Shown piece after piece: positions 1 to 10,616 of a stretch of DNA of 64,000 nucleotides. The translations under genes and the position numbers were made by a program. The stretch spans positions 700,149 through 764,148 of the forward strand of contig MNCI01035832.1 of assembly GCA_015680685.1 (NCBI GenBank), read 5' to 3'. The notes under the pieces were generated by a model. The model searched no databases and was not told the DNA's origin. It worked only from the letters and a program-made list of their open reading frames with translations. Numbering within the stretch: the first letter of the stretch is position 1; every line of letters starts with the position of its first letter. Origin of the DNA: Gnetum montanum. Taxonomy: Eukaryota; Streptophyta; Gnetopsida; Gnetales; Gnetaceae.

Positions 1-1419
1 ATAATGAGCATGTAGAAGGACAATCCATGACATGTTTTCCTTATTTCATTCATATCTTATTGATCAACTCTTGGTGGAAAAATTTCAAAAATTAGCTTGA
101 TTGAATGAGGGTAAACATAATTCATCAAGAACTTTAAAGCTTGTACATCAAAATAGCTCCCTTGTTAGACAACTTCAAAGAAATTATAATAAGGGTCTTT
201 TGATGAGCTATTCTATGAGATGCATAATCAACAAAAATTGGGGCTGTCCTCTTAGGCTTAGGAAATTCATGTAATATAAAATCTAACACAAATGAACTAA
301 GACTGAATTGAATCCCTTGTTCATGAATTTTTAAAAGACTCTATTGCAATGTATCATTCATATACTGAATAAAAAAGAAGTGTCCCTTATTTTCTAAAGC
401 TTCCTAGGCCCAAACATGATAATCAACAATTGAATTGATCTTGTAGCATGATCAAAAATTTAAATTTGAAAAAACTATGGTATGAAGAAGCCTCAGCTCT
501 GAAGCCTTTAGAATGACATTTTTGTATTGTCATGCCTTTGCTAGATTATCTAGTGATATCTTGATAGTTCTCATAGATTCGAGATTATTCTAGAACTTGC
601 TGCTTAGCAGCATCTCATTGAATTGACAAGTTTTTATTTCTATAATATTTGGTTATATTATTCCATAGAGCTCGTATGCCTTCTTGATCCTAATGTTGAT
701 ATAAAGCTTTGTATTTTCCTTAAATCATAGCTTATCTTTTTCATACACCATTTTTGCTATTAGGATATCTAGGACATCTCTAATGAGGTTTGTCCTAGGC
801 TTGAAGCCAAGCTTGTGAGTCTCTTTGTCATATATCTCCAACCATTTTTCTATTGATTTTGCAAACTAAAGGCCTAATTTTTCTATTAAATCATGGTCGT
901 CATCAAAGTTGAACATGTCTGCTTCTTTTGCTTCTAACTCTAACTACATGACATCAATCCATTACCAAAGTTGATGTATATTTAGGTTGACTTATTACAA
1001 CTCTCAGAGAAAGAAAGATATCAATGTCCTAAAATTTTTGAGGCACCTCTTCTTTCTCTTTGTAAGATATTTTGGTTGTTCTTGTAATTGATGATGTCAG
1101 AACCTTGGAGACATTCCTTCATGCTTTAATGGCAGCATTGACTCTACTCTTAAATTTGTTTCAGTTCTTGTCTCTACTTGTTAATGGGTACATGTTTGAA
1201 ATCTCTCTAGATTCAACTTATTAATATTTATAGCTTTGTTCTTTAATTTGCTCACTTTTAGACAAGTTGTTCAACTTAGTTCTTACCACATATCATAAGC
1301 GTTGATTTCATTAAGCTACTTCATTAAAAGCTTAAGAATTTAGGCTTAGCATCCCAACCTATTCTTCTCGACGTAGCTTCTATTTTCATATAGAATTATC
1401 TTAGCCTTGATAGTAGCTT
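1..1419. other. AT-rich DNA without recognisable features
   Basis: No open frame of useful length on either strand and no motif I recognise. The composition is uniform and CpG-poor, as in old repeat DNA. Nothing supported. Confidence 0.6.
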
Positions 1420-3720
1420 GTAAAACCATTTTTGAACTTTCTTGTAGGGCTTAGTTTTATTTCTATGAACTATTTTACAAAAGAGATGATGTGGCAAAGT
1501 GGTTCTTGAGCTTTTTCATAGAATTGAATTTTGGTTCTACAAGTTGGGTTATATCCTTTAGCTTCTTTTACATGCATGTGCATAAATTAAAATTGTATTC
1601 TTTTGTCAGCTAAAGATGAGATCTGCTTATCTTGATATGGCTCATAGACCCATTTTAGCTTTTCCTTTTAGAATTGACTTTTAGTTCTATAAACCTATGC
1701 TAAATAAAAGCTGATGTGGTAAGGCTTCTTCAAATATCATTTTTAGGGCTGATTCTTCTAGCTTAATGAACTTATTGACCTTTTGGAAGGTAACGTGGCT
1801 TGTAGAATTGATTTAAAGGCTACTTGTAGACCTAAGTTTTGGTTTTGTAAATTCATTCTACAAAGAAGCTGACGTGGTAGAGTTGTTCATGTGCTAGTTT
1901 GTAGAATTAAATTTTAACTCTAAGAGTAATGCCTTTTCTTTAAAGCCGATGTGACATATGAAAAGAGTGTAATTTGTAGAACCATTCTTTAATTCTACAA
2001 ATGAGCTTCTTTTAGTATTTTAATTCTTCTTGTATTAACATGGTAAAGTATTCTCAAAGCTAGCTTTTGAAATTTGTTCATAGAATCATTTTGAAGCTTA
2101 TTTGTGAAACCATTTTATGCTCTATGTACTCATTCTACAAGGGAGTTGATGTGGTAGAATGAGTTTAACCTTGATTGTAGAATTGATTTTTGATCCTACG
2201 TATTGTGTCATGTTCTTTTTAATTTGCTAGGTTGGATTAAAAATATTGTATGCATGTGTGTAATTCCTGGTGGGTCCAAGATGAGCTGTGTTCATCCTAA
2301 CATGACTTGTAAAACTATTTTGACTTTTCTTTGTGAAATAAAATTTTGGTTTTAGGAATTAGCATTATATAGAAGTTGATATGAAAGAGAATCCTTGAGG
2401 TCCATTTTTATGAGCTCATTAATTTCCCAAAGTTGATGTGATTGATAGAACTAATTTTAAAGTTCATTTTAGAGCTGAATTTTGGCTTCATAAACAGTGT
2501 GGAAATGAGTGCTAAATGTTCTTTAAAAGATTTTGATGTATACTTTGAAAATAGTTTAGCTATTTATTCATAGAACCATTTCATAGAGTGGCTATTTAGT
2601 TCTACGAACTTGCACTACATGAATGATGACATGAAAGAACTCCTCTAAAGCTTTATTTTTGGGATCAATTTAGCTTTACGAATTTAGTAATTTTTCAAGA
2701 ACTAACATAGTAGAGAAAATTTTAAGCTTTTATAGGGCTAAGTGTTTGATTTATATAGTGATTCTATGAGCTTACGTGGTAGAACCACTTTTGTGCTTAC
2801 TTGTAGAATCAAATTTGGGTTTTGCATGCCATGTAATTGAGCTTCCACATCATGACTCATGACATTACCTTTATTGTTCATGTCTCAAAGTAGAAGCAAG
2901 TGTATAGTGTCTCTTAGGAGGTTTCAACATACTTCTTTATTTATAGTGGCTTTTCATGGAATTGTTTTTTTGATTTTATGCATCCTTTACCACATAATGA
3001 CGCTAACATGGTAGAACCAAAAATTGTGGAATCATTTTTTGGTTCTACAAAAAACATCTTATTTTGAGCTTCTTCTTTGAATTATGACATGACATATAGA
3101 GATTCTTCATAGAGTTGAATTGTTCTTCATAGGAGTTGACATGGTAGAACCAATTTCGTACTCGCTTGTAGAACTAAATCTTAGTTCTACGAACCATATA
3201 ATCAACCTCCTATGTGTTGTTGTTGACTTGTTGTAGTGGAAATGACTTAAGAGCTTATTTATAGAGCCCTTTTGTCAAACTATTCCTCAACCCTACGAAT
3301 CTTCCCATTTGAATAGAGTTGACTTGGCAGAACCATTTTCTGCATTTTTTGGTAGAAGCATATTTGATTTTTTTTAAAATGAAGCCTAATTATCAATCCT
3401 AGCATGGAACCTAGAACCACTTTCACTCTTTTTTGTAGAACCATTTCTTGGTTCTACTAACCCACTTCAGAAGATATCTTACATGTGTTACATGAGATTC
3501 ACATATAAAAATAATTCCAGTCTTTTCTTATGCTTTAATCTTGCAAACATAACTGAAGTAGAATCATTTTGTAGAGCTAATTTCTGGTTCTTTAAGCCTC
3601 CTCTATGAGTTGATGTGGCTGTTGTACTTAATGAACCCATTTTTACAATCAATTGGGTTTAGAAAAGGTTTTTAGAAACCCTTCATAGAGTTAATCTTTG
3701 GTTCTATTATGACATTCTAA
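1420..3720. repeat. Degenerate tandem array with inverted TAGAACCA / TGGTTCTA motifs
   Basis: A module recurs roughly fifteen times: a GTTGATGTGGTAGAACCA-like half, a short spacer, then CTTGTAGAATTAAATTTTGG followed by TTCTAC. The two halves are partly inverse-complementary, so a unit could form a weak hairpin. Clear examples lie near 1480-1550, 1867-1925, 2150-2205, 2780-2830, 3000-3055, 3125-3190 and 3400-3465. Spacing is irregular, about 110 to 300 bp, and units are strongly diverged. I do not know the family. It could be an old satellite or the tandem region of an LTR-element untranslated region. Confidence 0.65.
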
Positions 3721-4815
3721 AATGACTTTGAAGAATTAAGTTAGATTTGGATCAAGCCCTTTTTCTTGAAAATATAGGGTTTCTTTCTATAGTCAACCGC
3801 TTATTACAATGCTAATCCTATATTGAGATGAAACTAGTCTGAAACTAGTCTTTAAGCTCTGTGAATCCATTTTAATGGTCTCATCTTAACTAGAAAAAAG
3901 AAAGAGCCTCCCCTTGGGATAGGTTAAGCTCATACTAGTTTTATTTTTGTAGCTAATTCAACTAATCCAAGTAACATTGGATATAATTCAAAACCCTAGC
4001 TCCTCAAACTAACTAAAACTTCATGAGCTTATATGATCAATAGAGTAGAATATTTTGGGATAGTTTATTTAGCTTTAAAACCTTTTAACCTAAAATGAAA
4101 TTTGATTACAAAGACTTTTAATCTTCACAACATCTCCACTAAAACTTCATTTGTAATTTACCTCCACTTAGTGCTTGTTTTTGACACACAAATATGATGC
4201 AACAAATCTTAGCTTAGTCTGATCATGTAAGTATATTGATCTTTGATATTTTCAGAATATCACACAAAGAAGTAAATCCAAGAATTCAAGTCCTTTGCTA
4301 TTCCATGAAAGTAGTTAATTATTGCAATAACATCTACATATATTTTCTGATTCTTTAATATCTTTTATTCGGTATACACTTTTTTGGTATTTGAATAAAT
4401 TATTTTACAAAATATATTGATCTTTATGATTATAATAATAAAGACATTAATGTTAAGCAGGATGTCATTTTACCAAGAAATGTTTTACTCTATGTGATCA
4501 AATCATTGAAAGACTAATTATACATACAATGAGACCATGTCATTTGTTTTTCCATTTCTAGGAATACGAGGTTCTTATCATGGACATAATGTGATTCTTA
4601 TCACATGAAAATGAAAATAACCCATGATTGTTGTGCCTTCAAGAAAAGGTGAAGAACCAAATGGGATTAGAAAAGGGTGTGATAGTAAGGAAATTTGTTG
4701 ATTCTTTGAACTTCTTATATAAGTTGTAATTCTTTATGTGATTTTATATCATTAGTCATATTTTCATTGAAATAGAATCATTTTCTTTAATAAAAATCAT
4801 TATGTTGCTATGATA
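3721..4815. other. AT-rich DNA without recognisable features
   Basis: No coding frame, RNA gene or clear repeat structure seen. Confidence 0.55.
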
Positions 4816-5095
4816 CTAGAGAGACATGCACTCCATGCTTGAAGATAATCCTTTAGTAAGGCTAATAGAATGCTTAATTAGTTCATACATGTAACAAATA
4901 TTCTTGAGGTATCATTAGAAAGACATGTTACCCATGCTTAAAGGCAGGCTACTTCGAATAATCTTATGGTCTCTTGCACTAGTTTCATCATGCAACTAGA
5001 AAGATATGTTACCTATGTCTAAAGATGCATCATTGATAGAATTAGTATTGGCTATGGAGATAAAAAGACAAGTTACACATGCTTGAAGATATCCC
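4816..5095 (+). repeat. Diverged short tandem repeat, four units
   Basis: A segment close to CTAGAAAGACATGTTACCCA followed by TGCTTGAAGAT recurs near 4818, 4913, 4995 and 5060, with spacing shrinking from about 95 to 65 bp. The unit core is conserved and the spacers are not. Confidence 0.55.
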
Positions 5096-5655
5096 TCTAA
5101 TCAATGACAAGATTTCCTAAAACCAACCAAACATTATAATTAATTAATTACAATAATGACTTTCTAGTTTTCTCTTGTTAAGTAATGATATTTTCATATG
5201 GTTGTGGTCACTCTTATAGTAGGAAGCCTAGCATGATAAAATGTAGTATTACAAATAAAGTGGCATGAAATTGATTTAGATCCTAGACAAAGAGGTATAA
5301 TGGTATTCTTAACCATGCTTTAAATGCAAGATTCATTATGACTAAGGTAAGATACCTCACATCCCATTTCCTTTGATCCATTCTTCCATAACTTCATCTC
5401 ATGTGTATGTATAGTTATCAATTTAATGGTTATGTATAGCATAGTGCAAAATCCTTGCTGAGGCAACCTAAGTATGTGTATATTGGAAGACTAATATGAT
5501 TCACATTTATGAGAATATCACCTAGGCTAATGTGTTATTGCTACAATGATTGTATCTTTTCCTGGAGTTGTGGCATGTTTACATGAGTTTGAATGTGTTT
5601 TGCAATGTTCTTAGTGTATTTGGGACATTCTGAAGCCAAGGGAAGCTTGTTGGAG
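5096..5655. other. AT-rich DNA without recognisable features
   Basis: No frames or motifs I can support. Confidence 0.5.
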
Positions 5656-5872
5656 GTTTTAAAACTTCATGGAAGATGTCTTGTTCTTGAAAGTCCTACT
5701 AGAAAAGATGTCTACACTAAGAGACAAATGTTTTTCTTAGGTGATAGACATCTTCTCTGTGAGTGACCAATCTCAAGAAAGATGTCTTTCCTAGGCCAAA
5801 GATGTCTTCTGTGTAGGATTTGGCTTAGAAAAGATGTCTTCATTAAGGTAAAAAACATCTTCTTAGATGGAT
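5656..5872. repeat. Cluster of AAGATGTCTTC-type repeats
   Basis: The palindrome-like core AAGATGTCTTC or GACATCTTCT occurs at least seven times in about 215 bp, alternating in orientation. The core is partly self-complementary (AAGA...TCTT), so the stretch could fold into several alternative hairpins. No coding content. Confidence 0.55.
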
Positions 5873-7837
5873 ACCAATAGACATGAATTTATAAATGAAT
5901 GTTGAGAAAAGATGGAGAGCCACTCCAAAATGTATATGTAGGCATTAAGGTCCTATGTTTGGATGAGGAAAAAAGCCTCTGATGAGAGAAGAGTGAAGAG
6001 AACTCATGTGAGGAGAGTTTTAAAGCCTCTAAAGAAATAGCTAGAGAGTAGTTTTAAATAGAAGAGTTGATTTCTTCTTGAGCACTCTTATTATAAGTCA
6101 TATTGGGCAATTGTATGTGAGGGAGTAATGAAGAGTAATTATTGTATGACTTTAAGCCTTGTTTGAGAGGGAGTGATGTGAGGATCTTGAGTATGTTTGT
6201 CCTTAGGTGTTGCATGCTTTTAAGCATTTGTAATATGAATTTTAACATGAATAAATGAGTTTTCTTTCTTGTTTAAGCTTTAAGTTATTGGACTCTTGAA
6301 TTTCTTGAGTTTTTAATGTGAATTGGATTTTGAATTAGGGAGAGGGTTTAAGATCCTTAACAAACATTCAATTCCACAAGCTCCCATGGAAACTTATAAG
6401 AGTTTTTATACAATAGCTTTAAGGGTAGGAGCCTACTTTGAGGAGGGCCCACTTGCATGACTCGTGTATCATATATGAGGACTAGTTCTACATCATTTTG
6501 CTTATTACAAGCTATTGTTCAATTTCTAATATCATTTTCATAACTCTTAATAGTTGATGGACTTAACCATTTTCATCAAGAATACTTCATATATTTATCC
6601 CTTCCTAAAAACCTTAATGTTCATGAATTTTTAACCATTTTGAGCTAATTGACCACTATTCAAGCATTAATCTATGAATAAGAGCCTTTTAGAAGATATT
6701 AGGGCCGAGAATTTAAAATTCATGATTATTTTTCTAGAAATTTATACAACAATCTAAAATTTTTAGGGGTAATATTGTAGCCACGATATTGTAGGTACAA
6801 TATCATATGTACCATATCACCAATATAAACCCTATATAAACCCATGACCATTAGAATTATTTTCTTATTTCCTTTTAAATGCATGAGGAAGTCATGCCTT
6901 TTTTTTTGCACCAAAGAGACTTCGAAGAGACCCATATTTCCTACTACAAGTCTAATTTTGATTATTTTTTATTTCTTGAGCTCCCAAAGTTGAGATTTCT
7001 TGAAATGGGAGAATGCTATGCAAATTTGAGAAATTTTTGAATACTATAAATTTCTTAATTGAGAAGGAGGGTACTAATTCATAATTTTCATGCCTAGTCT
7101 ATTAAATCTCATGGTAACTTTTCAAGATAGTTTATTTAAATTTGTTTTTGATTACCTATTTAACTAATTGATTTTTAAAAAATAAATTTTCAAATGTAAT
7201 ATGTGCTTATAATTTACAACTTGTGTCTTCTAAAAGTGTTTACATCTTATAAGCTTTCGCATTTAATTAATTGATTAATTGATTTTTGATGTTCTAATAT
7301 GCAATTAGGGTAATTTGTATAGAAAATTCTTGTGAAATAGTGAATCTCATGATCTCATGATTCCAACTATGCATTTTCCAAAAAGTTTAATTAATTTTAC
7401 TAAGTTTCCTGATTTTTTCTATCAAACCAAATTATGGCTTTTTGCTAAAGCACCAAATTTCTAACACTAAAATCATGATTTTTATTTATGATTTTAATTG
7501 AAACCCAAAATTGATGGAATTGTTACTATTGATAAGGAATTTTTCTAGATTTTTTAGAAATCACTATAGACATATTGATGATTGTAGATAGCTTCAAAAA
7601 GAAACCCTAGAGCTAGAGGCCCATTACAACCATAAGAAAAAATAATAAGAGAAGAAAGTGGCAAAGGAAGAGAAAGAAATTAATCATGGGTGGAGGAACT
7701 AGAGTAACAATCTTATTCCATCAACCGGCCTATGCCATAATCACATTAATTTGTGTATGTAGAAGCCTCTACACCACTACTAGTTCTTGAACTTGGTAGA
7801 TAACTCACCCTTTTTGAAGATTATATAAAAGTAATTG
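5873..7837. other. AT-rich DNA without recognisable features
   Basis: Only short open frames, none with recognisable protein character. Nothing further supported. Confidence 0.5.
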
Positions 7838-8149
7838 GTGAAAAATCCATCATGTCCACTATCATAGTTGAGCTAAATTTTAGGCCATTTTTAGAATTTT
7901 CCCTAGTAGAACTAATAGAACAATTTAAGCATCACCATTTTACTAATAATTTCTATAAATGGTTATTGGTACTTAGAGGAAACTTACTGATTCTAGCATA
8001 ATAAATAAGATCATGTTATTATGAAAGCTAAAAAATTGACAGTTCCATATTCAATGGAGGTCATTGTACATGTCTTAAATCTTTCTAATATCAACACAAC
8101 CATTTCTTAGATATCCACACATTTAAACATTGATGCTAGAAATATTTGG
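7838..8149 (+). pseudogene. Degenerate coding-like stretch upstream of the 8150 ORF
   Basis: A plus-strand frame reads on from an ATG near 7851 (MSTIIVELNFRPFLEFSL) through a segment with ELIEQFKHHHF and YKWLLVLRGNLL before stops and a frameshift. It lies just upstream of, and probably belonged to, the open frame at 8150. Product unknown. It has the look of a retroelement gag-like or accessory protein but no diagnostic motif. Confidence 0.3.
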
Positions 8150-9166
8150 TTGGAGAGGAAATATAATGAAATGTCACTATCAGAAAAGATCTTTGTCAAA
8201 ATTGGAACTTATCATATCTATCAGACAAAGAGATTGAATAGAACTTCAAGTTATGCTACTAGGGAAAGTATCATATTAAGTGTCAAGTATCTAGAAAACA
8301 TAGCCAATTTGATTTTTTTAGAAGTACAAAGGAGGTTTGAGATAAAAGAATTTGGGAAATTAACACTTCCATTTTCTTACTTGGCAAGAAAATTATGCAA
8401 GCAAGTTGGTATTCTTGGTTATAGTAATGATAAATTAAGAAAGGCCTGTAATGCAACTTATGCAAAAATCTCTAATCCAATGTTAGCAAAGAAAGATCAA
8501 GTGCAAAAAACACCAAGCACTGAAGTCACAAAAACATCAATACTAGCAAGCAACATACTAGCCACAAGAGTTAAGCAAGCAAGATGTGACATCTCATTTC
8601 TAGATGTCATGGAAAATATCAAATATTCGTAACATTTCACATTATGTATAAAGAAAATAATAGGGAAAATGTAGAAGAAAATGAAAATAATGCTCTATTG
8701 ATGTGGAAAAAGTTTATCTATGTCATTCTCTAAGGGTTCCTTACGGTTATCTTCCTTTGGCATCTATACCTTAGAGGAAATTCAACATTACCACTATGGT
8801 TAGGCTTGTACTTGGCTAGAAGGGATGGTTAATCACCTTTCAATCCCACTTTACATGACATCCATTGCTCACTATTGTTGACTTTGAAACTTTATGTTGG
8901 CATAACCTCTAATTCCTAGATATAAATACCCTAGGTCAAACCCCCAAAGGTCATCTCAAGAGTTATTCTTATTATTAGAATGTGTGCTTTTGGGTCTAAA
9001 TACAACTTGTTCTTTCAAGTATTAATATATTATTAGTTATGTAGCAACACCATATTTATTATAGATTGACACCATTTAGAAATGGAGATGTGACATAGGA
9101 CCTATTAGTTCAACACCAATAGCTGAACTAAGGGATTATAGGCTTGTAGTGATCCACTTGCACTAG
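8150..9166 (+). pseudogene. Unknown ORF interrupted by a solo LTR
   Basis: The frame runs open from an ATG at 8150 for about 145 codons to 8584, where a solo LTR begins. Leaving out the LTR and one copy of its target duplication, the same frame continues at 9101 (PISSTPIAELRDYRLVV) to a stop at 9164-9166, giving a protein of about 166 residues. It is lysine-rich and mixed helical, with no signal peptide or membrane segment. I see no catalytic motif and do not recognise the family. The frame continuity across the insertion suggests it was real coding sequence when the LTR landed. The start is uncertain because coding character extends upstream. Confidence 0.5.
8585..9095 (-). mobile_element. 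Solo LTR, TGTGACA family, copy 1
   Basis: It begins TGTGACATCTC and ends GATGTGACA on the plus strand. It matches the LTR-like blocks at 41775, 57845 and 63097 along its length, including the AGATGTCATGGAAAA start, a TATAAATACCC segment and the final GGAGATGTGACA. It is 511 bp against 575 for the 41775 copy, so it carries small deletions. Flanks CAAGA (8580-8584) and TAGGA (9096-9100) fit a 5-bp target duplication with two transitions. The minus-strand assignment rests on the primer site next to the 63097 copy. Confidence 0.8.
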
Positions 9167-10019
9167 TTGGAAGAAATTGTGAGTTGGTAGATAGTAGAAA
9201 TGTTAAGCATGTTTAAATTCAAAGTAAGTTAGAACCAACTTGTAGTGTTGACAGATCCAACTAGTGAAAAAATTTCTTTTAATCCATAGGTAAAGACTGA
9301 GTACAATAGATACTTGGGAATGTTGCATCATTTCAAATTACTTTTGAAATAGGAGAAGGTACTATAGTGATGATGGTGCAACTCAAAGAAGAGTAGGGAG
9401 CTACTAAACTCATCACTTATCACATCAAAGAAGCTTTTAGTATTTTTATAGTACCTCTCATTGATTTCACTAGAGTTCAATATGTCTAAACTATGGCTAG
9501 TTATTTTGGAAAAGAAAATGAAAAAGAGATTATGAAGGTTAAACAACATGAGGATGCAGTAGATAGAATAATCAAAACATGATAAATTATGCAAGATCTT
9601 TTTGATAACCTTAAGGATATCATTATAGTGTAGTCTAAACTTATTTCTATAAAAGGCAAGCTAGTTATTGTAGAAGCAAGACTAGAACATGTTAATTTAA
9701 AGATCCAAAAAATTTAGGATTAATTAGTCCAACTCAAGATCAAAAAATAGGATTCTATAAATTATGTAGCATTAGAATACTTAGAAGAATTCAGAAAAAA
9801 GTAGGTGAATGAGCTTATGGATAAGTAGCAACAATTAGAAATAAAAAGAAAAAAACAACATGGGATGCATCAGCCACATATGCCAAAATAGACACATATT
9901 CTAAGGTTATCACTACATTGGAGGAAGAAAATAAGTAATTTGCTACTTATAATAGGAAATGATAAAATTTAGAAAGAGAGAAAAACTAATTATAGCAGAG
10001 TCTAAAATAGCTAAGAGTA
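9167..10019 (+). pseudogene. Degenerate coiled-coil coding remnant
   Basis: Between about 9530 and 9880 a plus-strand frame with a few stops reads as charged helical sequence with heptad-like spacing, for example KVKQHEDAVDRIIKT, then DLFDNLKDI, then KLVIVEARLEHVNLKIQ. No domain recognised. It may be the distal part of the gene interrupted at 8585. It ends at the LTR at 10020. Confidence 0.35.
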
Positions 10020-10602
10020 TGAGAGAGGTCTCAAGTTAGAGGTTTTTCTAGTTCCTACCCATGGTTCAAGGACCATGAAATACTCTGAGGTATCCATGAG
10101 TAGCAATCAGGTGTTAGAAATCTCATTTGAGTTTGGTGGTACCAAGTAAGTAGTAGGACTCCATCCTGTTGATTTCCATACTTAGTCCTCATCATCTCAT
10201 CCTCACATTAGAGAACTAGATGGCCTTGATTCTATGATGGTTGTAGATATGTAGGTAGCCTAGATTGGATAGTTCTAGTGCTATGTCACACTAAACCTTG
10301 TACTAGATTGTGAGGGGTCTAGGGATGAGGCACCCCTTGGGGATACATTATCATCCTTCCACCAATGACATCTACAGAATTGTTTGCATACTTGTTTATT
10401 GGTTCTCATTTGGAGTTTAGAGGTTCTCCTAGAGGTGCTTATTCACTCGATTTAGAACTAATGTACTGTACATCCTCTTCTTGATTATAGTTGTAGTAGT
10501 GATGTTTCCTTGAGGCGTAGTCCCCTGGTCTTCTTCCCTAGGTCCATTGGATCTAACGGGATTCCAAGGAGTGCTAGATAACATAGGAGCAATGCTGTTA
10601 CA
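10020..10602 (+). repeat. 5' LTR of LARD-type element
   Basis: Starts TGAGAGAGGTCTCAAG and ends GCTGTTACA. It shares blocks with the 3' copy such as TGATGGTTGTAGATATGTAGG and TTGTACTAGATTGTGAGGGG, and the end AGTCCATTGGATCTAA (TAGGTCCATTGGATCTAACG here). Confidence 0.8.
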
Positions 10603-10604
10603 AA

Positions 10605-10616
10605 TGGTATTAGAGC
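10605..10616 (+). other. Primer binding site, initiator tRNA-Met type
   Basis: TGGTATTAGAGC, two bases after the 5' LTR. It differs from the usual plant TGGTATCAGAGC by a C to T change at the CAG site. Confidence 0.8.

Noticed and set aside
1420-3720. CRISPR-like spaced repeats
   Set aside because: Units are diverged, spacing is irregular, no associated genes are present and the context is a eukaryotic nuclear genome.
8900-8935. Plus-strand TATAAATACCC in the TGTGACA-family LTR as evidence of plus orientation
   Set aside because: The primer site beside the 63097 copy reads on the minus strand, and the minus strand of the LTR also has TATATATAAAG; the primer site is the stronger evidence.
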